From: Perognathus longimembris pacificus
Lineage: Eukaryota > Chordata > Mammalia > Rodentia > Heteromyidae
Direction: 5' to 3'
Length of the DNA: 64,000 nt
Assembly (NCBI RefSeq): GCF_023159225.1
Contig: NC_063177.1
Span: forward strand, 15,524,673-15,588,672
Position 1 is the stretch's first letter. Every line of letters begins with the position of its first letter. Below the pieces are notes generated by a model. It saw only the letters and a program-made list of their open reading frames with translations. It made no database searches and was not told the origin of the DNA. The translations under genes were made by a program, and so were the position numbers. Below are positions 47,020-56,582 of this stretch, one piece after another.

Positions 47020-47049
47020 GAATTGGAATGAAAAGAAAATGAAGAATCC

Positions 47050-47450
47050 ACAGGGGCTGGGAATGTGGTTTAGCAATAGAGTCCTGGCTGCCTGACATGC
47101 ATGAAGTCCTGGGTTTGACTCCTCAGCCCCACATACACAGAAAAAGCCAGAAGTGGCGCTATAGCTCAAGAGGTAGAGTGCTAGCCTTGAGCAAAAAGAA
47201 GCCAGGACCGGTGCTCAGGCCCTGGGTCCAAAAAAGAAAGAAAGAGGGGCTGGGGATATAGCCTAGTGGCAAGAGTGCCTGCCTCGGATACACGAGGCCC
47301 TAGGTTCGATTCCCCAGCACCACATATACAGAAAACGGCCAGAAGCGGCGCTGTGGCTCAAGTGGCAGAGTGCTAGCCTTGAGCGGGAAGAAGCCAGGGA
47401 CAGTGCTCAGGCCCTGAGTCCAAGGCCCACGACTGGCCAAAAAAAAAAAA
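47050..47450 (+). mobile_element. Two adjacent IDL-Geo SINEs, sense
   Basis: An older copy at about 47053-47235 ('gggctgggaatgtggtttagc', 'gggtttgactcctcagcccc') is followed at about 47246 by a near-consensus young copy ('gcctcggatacacgaggccc', 'gcggcgctgtggctcaagtgg') with an A tail grading into GAAA repeats. They sit immediately downstream of the PHACTR retrocopy. Confidence 0.92.
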
Positions 47451-47584
47451 AGAAAGAAAGAAAGAAAGAAAGAAAAGAAAAGAATTCCCAGAAAATATGA
47501 ATAATTTCAAAGAAGACCAAGAGAAATCTAGGCAGAGACTTCAGCAAGTCTGTGTTCTAAAACAAATACATAAAAAAAAAAAAA

Positions 47585-47952
47585 ATACTGCTCTTAGACA
47601 TGGGTAGCCACTCAGAAGGCTGGGATCAGAGGATCACAATTTGAAGCCAGGCTAGGTAGGAAAGTCCATGAGACTGTTATCTCCAATAAGACTAACCAAG
47701 GACTGGGGATATGGCCTAATGGCAAGAGAGCTTGCCTCGTATACATGAGGCCCTGGGTTCAATTCCCCAGCACCACATATACAGAAAATGGCCAGAAGTG
47801 GTGCTGTGGCTCAAGTGGCAGAGTGCTAGCCTTGAGCAAAAGGAAGCCAGGGACAGTGCTCAGGCCCTGAGTTCAAGGCACAGGACTGGCCAAAAAAAAA
47901 AAAAGACTAACCAAAAAAAATTATATATATACACATAAATAATATATATACA

Positions 47953-48007
<55 letters not shown>

Positions 48008-48120
48008 GGAGTGGATCTGAGGCCCAAGTAGCAGAGTGCTGGCCTTGAGCCAAAAACTAAAACAAAGCTTAGAAACCATCTGCAAGTCCTGAGTTCAAGC
48101 CCCAGGACTGGCACCAAAAA
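47585..48120 (+). mobile_element. SINE cluster with (CA)n repeat
   Basis: A B1-like head fragment (about 47588-47695) is interrupted by an IDL-Geo SINE (about 47701-47905; 'agactaaccaa' on both sides, near 47689 and 47905). It is followed by TA/CA repeats (pure CA about 47951-48004) and then a Geo-type end ('gtagcagagtgctggccttg', 'cctgagttcaagccccagg') that completes the older SINE. Confidence 0.82.
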
Positions 48121-49152
48121 AATGGCATGGCATATTGTAATAATTCAAACTTCATAAAGTACAGGCTGAGACACACCATGAGACTACCCAATGGAACAGA
48201 CTTGAGGAACCAAGCAGAGATGAAGTCTTTGCTAAATGTAATTTATGATATGGACAGGTTTAGAAATAGCCACAAAAAAATGATCGACTGACCATCAAAG
48301 AGTCATATGAAAATGGGCTCTGTAGCTATAGAAAATAACACATAAAAATAATTCTCCAAGGGTTGTAAAACAAAACTTCAAAATAAAATTATACAAAGCT
48401 ATGTGCATGATAACAGGGTAGGATATGACTTCTTAAACCATTCACAAAATCCACAAGACCCATGAAGGAATGTTTCCTTGCTGCTTTCCAGCATGTCCGT
48501 AAGTCCCCTCCATCTTATTCCCATTCTCTCAAGACCCAGAACAAGCGTGTTTGTCCACTCCCATCCTTTTTAATCAGACATTTTTCCCTATCAGGCTCTT
48601 CAACTGCTGTATTTTCTTTTTTAGCTATTTTTTAAATGCAATTTTATTGTTCTTATTAAGGTGTTGTACAGAGGGATTACCATTTCATAAGGCAGGTAAT
48701 TAGTACATTTCTTTTTGGACAACATTACCCCCTTTCTTCACTTTCCCCAGTTCCCCTTTCCATCTCTGCCCACAGGTTGCACAGTCCATTTTCCACATAG
48801 GTATTTTCTTTTTAATATTTGTCTCAACTCCAGTTCTTTTCTAATTCCAGGAAAATATATTGTAGGCTTTTAGGCATTCAGTAAGTCATCCAATCCTCAA
48901 ACTCTAACTACTATTCTTTTATCTCTGTGCTCCCTTTCTGAAGCAGGCTTGCTTGTAAAGATGTCCATTTACCACACTGAAAATATATGTTTTAATATGC
49001 AGTTGTGAATGTGTCTGTTTCTTAAAAATCACTCACTTTCTATCCATGAGTTAAAGATGAACTCCAAGTCACATACCATGGAAAAAACACAAGGACAAAG
49101 TGTTCGAGTGGTAGAGGGAAAATATAGGCAAACGTGGTATACATCTTTATCA
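48121..49152. other. Intergenic, contains antisense L1 tail
   Basis: No gene. About 48640-48800 is an antisense L1 3' end ('attttattgttcttattaag' then 'gttgtacagagggattacc'). 48800-49150 resembles unit A near 22230-22400 and 22700-22770 ('gtaggcttttaggcattcag'; 'aatatgcagttgtgaatgtg'), consistent with unit C being a diverged duplicate. Confidence 0.55.
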
Positions 49153-49167
49153 AAGCAGAGAATTTAG

Positions 49168-49377
49168 GGGCTGGGGATATAGCCTAGTGGCAAGAGTGCC
49201 TGCCTCGGATACACGAGGCCCTAGGTTCGATTCCCCAGCACCACATATACAGAAAACGGCCAGAAGCGGCGCTGTGGCTCAAGTGGCAGAGTGCTAGCCT
49301 TGAGCGGGAAGAAGCCAGGGACAGTGCTCAGGCCCTGAGAACAAGGCCCAGGACTGGCCAAAAAAAAAAAAAAAAAA
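49168..49377 (+). mobile_element. Young IDL-Geo SINE, sense
   Basis: Near-consensus dimer with poly(A). Perfect 15-bp target duplication AAGCAGAGAATTTAG at 49153-49167 and 49378-49392. Confidence 0.96.
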
Positions 49378-49699
49378 AAGCAGAGAATTTAGATCAGGAC
49401 AGGGAAAGGACAGCAATCAGACTGCAAAAGATGTTTGTGGTTTTATTGTAGAGGAGTTTATCTAAAGCAAGGACTTTAGTATTCATTAAGCTGTAACAAT
49501 TAGTAGAGTGGCCCAGGGTTCCACTGATGTTTTGTGGCAATAAAGTTATCTAAGTTTCCATTTAGTGTGAGTACAGACATTTGAGCACATTTGTTGAGTG
49601 GATAATGAATGTTGCAGCCTTTTCACTGAAGTTGGCTTATAAGAATAACTACAATGTAAAATGGAGCTCGTGGTATAAAATAGAGCTCAATAATGAAAG

Positions 49700-49990
49700 G
49701 AAACAGGCACCAGTGGCTCACCTGTAACCCTGGCTACTCAGGATCCTGAGACCAGGAGGACCAATGCCTCAGTCTAGGCAAAAACAACCCACCAAGACTC
49801 CATCTCCATTAATTAAGAAAGAAGGCCAGACTAGTAATGAGGCTCAATGTTGAAGTGCCAGATGTGCATAAGTAAGGCCCTGAGTTCAAGCTCCAGTACT
49901 ACAAATAAAAAAAGAAGAAGAAGAAGCAAGAGAAAGAGGAAAGTGAGAAGGAGGAGGAGGAGGTAGGACGTATACATCAGGACAATCATA
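49700..49990 (+). mobile_element. Older B1-like/Geo SINE plus GA-rich tail
   Basis: 'ggcaccagtggctcacctgtaa' head, 'ctccattaattaag' link, 'ccctgagttcaagctcc' end, then AAG/GGA-rich sequence. 'aatgaaagg' precedes it. Confidence 0.75.
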
Positions 49991-50196
49991 GAGCTGAGGA
50001 CTGAGGGAACTCTCTATTTAGGTCTGCATTCAGAGTAGATTCTCTCACTTTACCATCTGTCCATTGCATCTTAAGGACTTGGGTGCTGGACTCAGACAGA
50101 CAATTGTATCCAAGTTTTACTGATATCTCTCTGTGGGACTTCTGTCAGTCTACTTCACCTGATAAGAAACATCCAATGAAATAATACAGTAATTTA

Positions 50197-50420
50197 CTCA
50201 CCTTGTGGGGACTTGAGAGGTCAAGGGAGCGGCTGGCTGGGTGTGGGTCCTGGTGCTCAGTTACTTCGTGCTGATGTCATAATCTCTCCAGCATCCACCC
50301 ACAAACACCTGAGGAGTCAGCACAGACCTTGTCATAAAGGCTCCTGGCCCTGTGGCCTTCACATCTACCTCACAAGGGAAGTGAAGGCAGCCAGGCTGGA
50401 AGTGCACACATTACTGTAGG
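50197..50420 (-). promoter_or_regulatory. Putative 5' exon/promoter of OR at 42082-43017
   Basis: Diverged minus-strand homologue of the blocks at 24608 and 36231: the flank 'tgtccattgcatcttaagga' and 'agttttactgatatctctct' (50065-50132) aligns with 24470-24545, and the donor 'cacaag|gtgagtaaat' (exon end 50202) falls at the same place. The 'gatgttggaaacag' core has decayed to 'gatgctggagagatt' read on the minus strand. Less certain than the other three. Confidence 0.5.
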
Positions 50421-52544
50421 GCTATGGGTATTTCAAATGGTGGCACTTCACCGCCATGAGGCTGAGGTGGAGAAGACACAGCGGGATGGACTGGAAAGAG
50501 GAGTGCCTGGTTTCTTCCCCATGGGAAGAAGGGATGGAAGGAGTTGTCTGGATGGAGGCTAGCATCTCCTTAAGGGGGCTGGGCAAGTCTGAGCAGAGAG
50601 TCACTCTCCACTCATCAGTGATGGATGCAGCCCAGGACATACATCATGGAGCAACCTAAGGTTATAAAGTCTTCTGAACCTGTGGCTCCCAGATCTTCAC
50701 TCAGGTCAAAGTCAGAGTAATTGCTGAGAGTCCTAGAAACTCATGTGGCTGTTTCCTAGGGGGACACAGTATGTCCCAAGAGTAACCCAGGGTTTCCTGG
50801 CACTTGTGTCTCCAGGGCCCAAGCTCAGGGCTGACCTTGCCCATCACTTTGTTCAGGCATTGCTCTTCTCCTCTGCTCTTCAGCATTACCTGGGTTCCCC
50901 TCCAGGAACATGCATAGGTTAACAGTATGGTTGAGCTCTTGGTCATTTTACCAGCCCATGCTTGAGGGTTTCTTCTGTTTAGTGCGGTAAATTAAAACAT
51001 TACCTGCCATCTTTTCCCTAGCATTTGACTTTAGGAAAATTCATGCATGAGCACTCTTGCTTTAATCCTACAGGCTGATAGTAGTAGGCTCCCCAATTTT
51101 CTAGTGATTTAGAGCACCTAGGTGCTCCTTATCCCTCTTTATGCATGTGTCACCTGTATGGTGAGCCCTGGCAGGCAACTCACTTCCTGACTGTAATTGA
51201 CCTTGGGCCATTATGAAACTCACTGAAATAAGCATGATAGTGGCTATGGCAGCAACAACAGCCTCACAAAGTTGGGAGCTGAGTGAATTCCAGCTGAGAA
51301 ATTATTCAACAATACCTGCATGAGCTTCGCACTTAGTAACTGTTGTCATTTGTTTTGCTCCTGTTGACTGTCTCTGCACCTCTTCCCGACTGCCTATCCA
51401 CTTCCTGTCTCACTACAAGTCATGCAGCACCTCTCCATATCCACCAATCTCTGTCCACAGTAGATGGTTAAATGTTTGCTGAACTATATTCTCCTCTAGA
51501 TAAGTCTCAGATCACATCATCCTGATGGTTCTGTTATGAATTGTCTATGTCCAGATAATGTCTCTGCTCAGGACATGGATTTAATGAAGTCCCCTAAGTA
51601 TGCATATAAGAATCTATGTGTCCACCTCAGAATCTATTGAATTCTATGTTGTATTTATTGAGTGCACCATGAGACAGAGGAATTGTACCGTGATAAAGGG
51701 GCTACTATGAATGAATGAGACAACCTGATTAAAATATCTTACATGTGTGGGTGAAATAGCATGGCAAAAACCCTTTGAACAATTAGCATACACTTACAGA
51801 TGAAAGACAGGCATATAAGCAGGTTCTGATGTGGGGACTGGTGGAAGGCTGGTTTGGGAAGTAGAGAGTGGGGCAGGGGCAGAGGCGTGGGGGGTGGCAG
51901 GGGACTGGAGAGGTGAATCTGATCAAGGTACATTGTACACATAGAGACACAACTCTCATGTTCAGCTAATGGATACTAATTTTTTTAATGTGAGAAAAAA
52001 TATTTAACCAGCAAGTGTTTACCAATGTTTTCCCTGCATAAGGACCACAGTTTCAAAGGACTCTTGTGCCCTGGGCTGCCATCCATCATACCGTCACTGG
52101 CTGCCAGCCATCAGGCCAAGAGAAGGCTTGCTGGCTTGTGCTTTGTGCCCCAGGCTGGTGTTTGGTTTGCAAGGTGGCACGGGGGTGGCTCTTACCACAA
52201 CATGCAGTGAGTCTAGGCATGACGCAGATCAGGTCTTGTTTCCACAGAGCCACTCGGCTCCACTGCAGCAAACTTTTCTCTGTTTTATAGATCTAAAGAT
52301 CAACATTTTAATTTGTTTTCTCTAGCACTAATTGTTCTTTTGCTGGTGATCTCCCCTGGCTTACTAACTTGCCTGACTCTCCTTGTAGCACATAGATGAG
52401 GTTTTGCATCTAGTTCATGGAGGTCTAGAAATGTGAGCAGTTGCAATCTGTCATCTCTGAGTCTAAACAAATGCAATATTTTTTTAAATTCTATCATGCC
52501 TTTCATTTATATCAGCATGATGTATTTATTTTTATTTTCTTCTT
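50421..52544. other. Non-coding; right part of unit C
   Basis: 50690-51130 matches the right ends of units A and B ('actcaggtcaaagtcag', 'gtctccagggcccaagctc', 'taatcctacaggctgatag'). 51200-52540 has no gene I can identify; 51730-51960 and 58900-59050 share an unassigned repeat ('catggcaaaaaccctttgaac' / 'catgataaaaaccccttgg'). Confidence 0.55.
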
Positions 52545-52795
52545 GGAGTTAGGTTTTATGCGTGTGTACCAGTACTGGAGCTTGAACTCAGGACCTCCCA
52601 CTTTCACTTGGCATTTTTACTTAAGGCTGGTGCTCTATCACTTAAGGCACAGCTCCACTTCTGGCTTTTGGTGATTAATTAGAGATAAGAGCCTCACAGA
52701 TTTTGCCTGCCTGGACTGGCTTCAAAATGTAATCCTCAGATTTCAGCATCCTGAGTAGCTAGGATTACAGGCATAAGCCACCAGCACCAGCCTTG
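52545..52795 (-). mobile_element. Older B1-like/Geo composite SINE, antisense
   Basis: 'cttgaactcaggacctcccac', 'ctggtgctctatcacttaag', 'gattaattagagataagagc' and 'catcctgagtagctaggatt' in the expected order. Confidence 0.82.
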
Positions 52796-53690
52796 GAGTC
52801 ATAATTCTTTACTATCATAATTTTGTTATGCTAATGTCTCACAGGTGGCCAATAAGGACCTTTAAAGTTGGTTTCTATGTCGTTTGACATGTTTCCATGA
52901 TTGAAGACTATAAGAAAAATTATGCTGCAATGAAAATGACAAGGACTTCATACATGCCTGTCTTAAGGAGTTATTCTCTTTACATAAGAAGTCCACCCAA
53001 TGAATAGCTTTAGCAGAGGCCTACCATGATTAAATTTAAAGGGTGATATTCCAGATGTCTAGGAGAAAAGGAGGGGTGCTTTTTGGTGGATAGCTCAGTC
53101 TAAGAAAGAGTCAATTAGTAATGTTTCCTGGAGGTAGGCCAATATCACTGGACTATATCCTTCTTCCTCCCAAGAAATTGCTCCTGTGGGAATGTGTAGG
53201 GCTTAGGACAATTATTGAGCTCCAGCCTCCCACAGGACACGTGGAAGCTCACACTGCTACTATGTGGGAAATAAAGTCTAAAGTGACTCTTCTTAGAGCC
53301 CAGGCCTGGGACCCTGGGGCTGTTACAGAGTTCCCGATGTTAATGAACAGAACCCGGCCGTGCTGCAGACAGCCTGTGGAACAGCCCTGGGCCACCAGAG
53401 GAGGAAGCCATGAGCTTGTTACCAGACTGTACCTGAAAGGGACAAGCTCACAGTACACAGGCAGCCTTTCCACACCAAGTTCCAGTGAGCCAGTGGCACG
53501 GGTCATTGTGATGGTGGCTGAGATGGATGTGGCTAGCATGGTAAGTGTCGCCATGGGGGTGGGATGCAACCATAGAGGGCTCCTGTTCATCACCTCAAAA
53601 CTAGTACATCCAAAATCCGGGGAGAGGAGATGTAAATAAGGTCTGATCCATCTCCAAAGAACCTGAATGAAGGAGATAGAAGAGACTCAT
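52796..53690. other. Intergenic, no gene recognised
   Basis: A 172-codon + frame (53121-53639) and a 114-codon frame opposite it are open but show no recognisable domain, no Kozak-like context of note and no similarity I know; I treat them as chance in a GC-richer patch. Nothing else seen. Confidence 0.4.
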
Positions 53691-53691
53691 C

Positions 53692-54075
53692 AGCCAGGCA
53701 CAGGTGGATCATACCTGCATTCCTAGCTACTCAGGAGGCTGAGGCCGGAGGATCATGGTGCAAATCCAGCCTGGGCAGGAAAGTCACCAAAAAAACCCAA
53801 AGTGAAGATGTGGCTCACGTGGTAGAGCACTAGCTTTGAGCAAAAAAGCTCAGAGGCAGCACCCAGGCCCTGAGTTCAAGCCCTAGGATTCACACACAAA
53901 GAGAGAAGAGAGAGAAAGAGAGGAAGAGAAAGAAAGAGAACAGAGAAAGGAAAGGAGGGAGGGAGGGAAGGAGGGAGGAAGGGAAGGAAAGAAGGAAGGA
54001 AGGAAGGAAGGAAGGAAGGAAGGAAGGAAGGAAGGAAGGAAGGAAGGAAGGAAGGAAGGAAGGAAAGAAAGATGT
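53692..54075 (+). mobile_element. B1-like/Geo SINE with (GGAA)n tail
   Basis: A well-formed sense SINE ('aggcacaggtggatcatacctg', 'ctactcaggaggctgaggcc', 'ggccctgagttcaagcccta') is followed by GAGA-rich sequence and a long AAGG/GGAA tetranucleotide run (about 53950-54066, pure from about 53992). Confidence 0.88.
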
Positions 54076-54981
54076 AAAGTCCTGTCATGTGACAAGGAAA
54101 GTTCAGTGAGACCCTGGCAATTGTACCAGGTGAAGAGAGGAAATAGCATTAAGTCTTCCCAACCAAATACTAGGAGATCCCGATACAGCCTTTGCAGTCA
54201 GAAGACACCCTGGTGAGGGCTACCGAGCACAGGTGATGGGCAAGCACCTGTGAGGGAGGCTGCACAGGTCCCAATGGCCCAAAAATTTCCCATACAAGGA
54301 GGATGGCTTGGTGTGGGGCCATTGCCAGGAGCTGGAGTACAGGTAAGGGAAGAAAGTTTTCCCTTCACACGGGGGAAATTCCAGGTCAGCCTTTCAGGAT
54401 GGCTGCGGATTTCCTCCTCTCACCCTTGTGGGTTCACTCAGGAGCTGAGCACGGTGTGGTATGTCCCAGAGACAAATCCTTTCCTGGAGGAATGAATTCT
54501 TTGCATTAGGTTTGGGTGGGAATTGAGGGTATTTGTTCATCAAAGCAAGCCTGTTGTTGATTCATTGTACCCAGGTTCAGATTGTATCCTGTTTCTGGCT
54601 TATAATACAGGGTGGGTGAATTGTACCTCCATGCACCCCTCCACATGACTTCAGGGCATTGAGCAATGTGTTCTGTTTACTTCCTTATGCCCTTCAGCTT
54701 TCTGAGGACAGCAGGCAGAGGCCAAGCGGCAAGCCAGTGCTCACACACTCATTCAGGCGTCCTGTGTGTGTTGAACAGCTCCAGGGCCACATTAGCTCGG
54801 GCACAGTGGTCATCAACACACAGGGACCTGTCTCACAGAAAACATCAGTCTACTGGCGAAGCCAAACTGACCAATGACAGTGGTAACTGGGGTGGTGAAG
54901 TGTTATGTCACAATACTCAGTGAGATGCAAAAAGCCTCTTCGGGACGCTAGTGTTGTGAACTAAGAGATCAATAGGTATTC
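54076..54981. other. Intergenic, no gene recognised
   Basis: Moderately GC-rich. Short overlapping frames on the + strand show no family motif. Nothing to report. Confidence 0.4.
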
Positions 54982-54999
54982 AATAAAGGGATGGAGGGG

Positions 55000-55216
55000 G
55001 GCTGGGGATATAGCCTAGTGGCAAGAGTGCCTGCCTCGGATACACGAGGCCCTAGGTTCGATTCCCCAGCACCACATATACAGAAAACGGCCAGAAGCGG
55101 CGCTGTGGCTCAAGTGGCAGAGTGCTAGCCTTGAGCGGGAAGAAGCCAGGGACAGTGCTCAGGCCCTGAGTCCAAGGCCCAGGACTGGCCAAAAAAAAAA
55201 ATAAATAAAAAAAAAT
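55000..55216 (+). mobile_element. Young IDL-Geo SINE, sense
   Basis: Near-consensus dimer with an A/AAAT tail. Perfect 18-bp target duplication AATAAAGGGATGGAGGGG at 54982-54999 and 55217-55234, the longest in the window. Confidence 0.97.
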
Positions 55217-55234
55217 AATAAAGGGATGGAGGGG

Positions 55235-56375
55235 AGGAAGGTTCCAAGCAGAAGCAATAATTCAAGTCCCAAGCTAAGTGGAGGAGAATTGAAAAATGTC
55301 ACATTTGGTTCTAAGACAGCGGACCTGGGTCAGATGGATGATGACAAGAATAAGGGTCAGACACAAGGAGACAATGGGGGTCAGATATGAGGACACCACT
55401 GGGAGGTCAGGTATGAAGAGACTTGAGGTGGGGCTGGCATGAGGGAAAGAAGTCAGAAGAGAGGCACAGACTCTGTTGGAGTGTCGGTGAGAGAGGGACC
55501 CAATCAGCTGGCCAGCAGGTGGCGATGTGGTCCCAGTGGAAGCTCTGCACAGCCCTTCTCCAGACCACAGCAACCCAAGTCAAAAGAGGGAAGTGCTGTG
55601 GGCCTCACCCCTGTAATCCTAGCCACTTGGAGGCTGGGATCTGAGTATAGAAATTCAAAGCCAACCCAGAGGAGAAACGTCTGTGATATTCTCGCTCTTG
55701 TTCTCTTGAGGTGATTTGGGATATTCCAGGTCAGAACCCCTCTAGGACTCACTGAAGGCAGACCCCCTCCCTCATGTCCCTGACCTTCGCCCTCCCCCTG
55801 CAGCCTCTGCAGGATAGCCCTGGCAGGAGCCCTGGGTTCAGCTTCACTGTACAGTAAACGCCCCTTTCTAGGGGGTGATGATGATCTGGCCGACCCAGGC
55901 TTTCAGTCAGATGTGCTGTGTCCTTAGTCCAGCTTAGGGCACCCAGCACTCGGAGGTCAGTGACCTCCTGGCATCTGTCATCTTGCGGGGTCCTGGCCTC
56001 CTCCCCTCAGCTGTTCTCATGGCTGCTGTGCTGCTGGGCTCTCAGTCTCAGTCTGTTGCACAGACACAGAGCGCAGTCCCTTGCACTAAGCTGAGCTCAC
56101 CATCCCTTTAATGTTCAAGAGTCCTAAGCACCCTGTGTTCCCATTGCTGCTCCTGGGGCTTTATTAAAGTACGTTATAGGTACAGATTGGGCTTCTTGTC
56201 TGCCTTGGCTAGTGCTTTTGGCAATGAAAATGCAGTTGCAGGAAGAGAATAAAGGCAAAATAGCAAATAACCAAACAAGACTGTCTGAACATGGGCTGTC
56301 ATGAAGTCAACACATACAATAAAATGGACAGTAACTGGGGAAACAAAGTGGGGTTTATTAGTAATTAAATAAAAA
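55235..56375. other. Intergenic; one SINE head fragment
   Basis: About 55590-55700 is a B1-like SINE head ('cacccctgtaatcctagcc'). The remainder has no gene. 55315-55440 contains several imperfect 'gtcaga..tgagga' style short repeats. Confidence 0.45.
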
Positions 56376-56378
56376 CAA

Positions 56379-56582
56379 GGGGGCTGGGAATATGGCCTAG
56401 TGGCAAGAGTGCTTGCCTCATATACATGAAGCCCTGGGTTCGATTCCCCAGCACCACATATATAGAAAATGGCCAGAAGTGGCACTGTGGCTCAAGTGGC
56501 AGAGTGCTAGGCTTGAGCAAAAAGAAGCCAGGGACAGTGCTCAGGCCCTGAGTTCAAGCTCCAGGACTGGCCAAAAAAAAAA
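56379..56582 (+). mobile_element. IDL-Geo SINE, sense
   Basis: 'gggctgggaatatggcctagtgg' head with 'gggttcgattccccagcacc', Geo monomer and a short A tail. The 'aaaacaaggg'-like sequence on the left and 'gaaacaaggg' on the right suggest a target duplication with one change. Confidence 0.88.

Noticed and set aside
53121..53639. 172-codon open frame
   Set aside because: No recognisable domain, overlapped by an open frame on the other strand, and no sign of selection that I can see by eye.
55053..55066. tRNA-like internal promoter motifs in SINE heads
   Set aside because: Box A/B-like sequences ('gttcgattcc') belong to the tRNA-derived SINE, with no complete cloverleaf or acceptor stem for a real tRNA gene.
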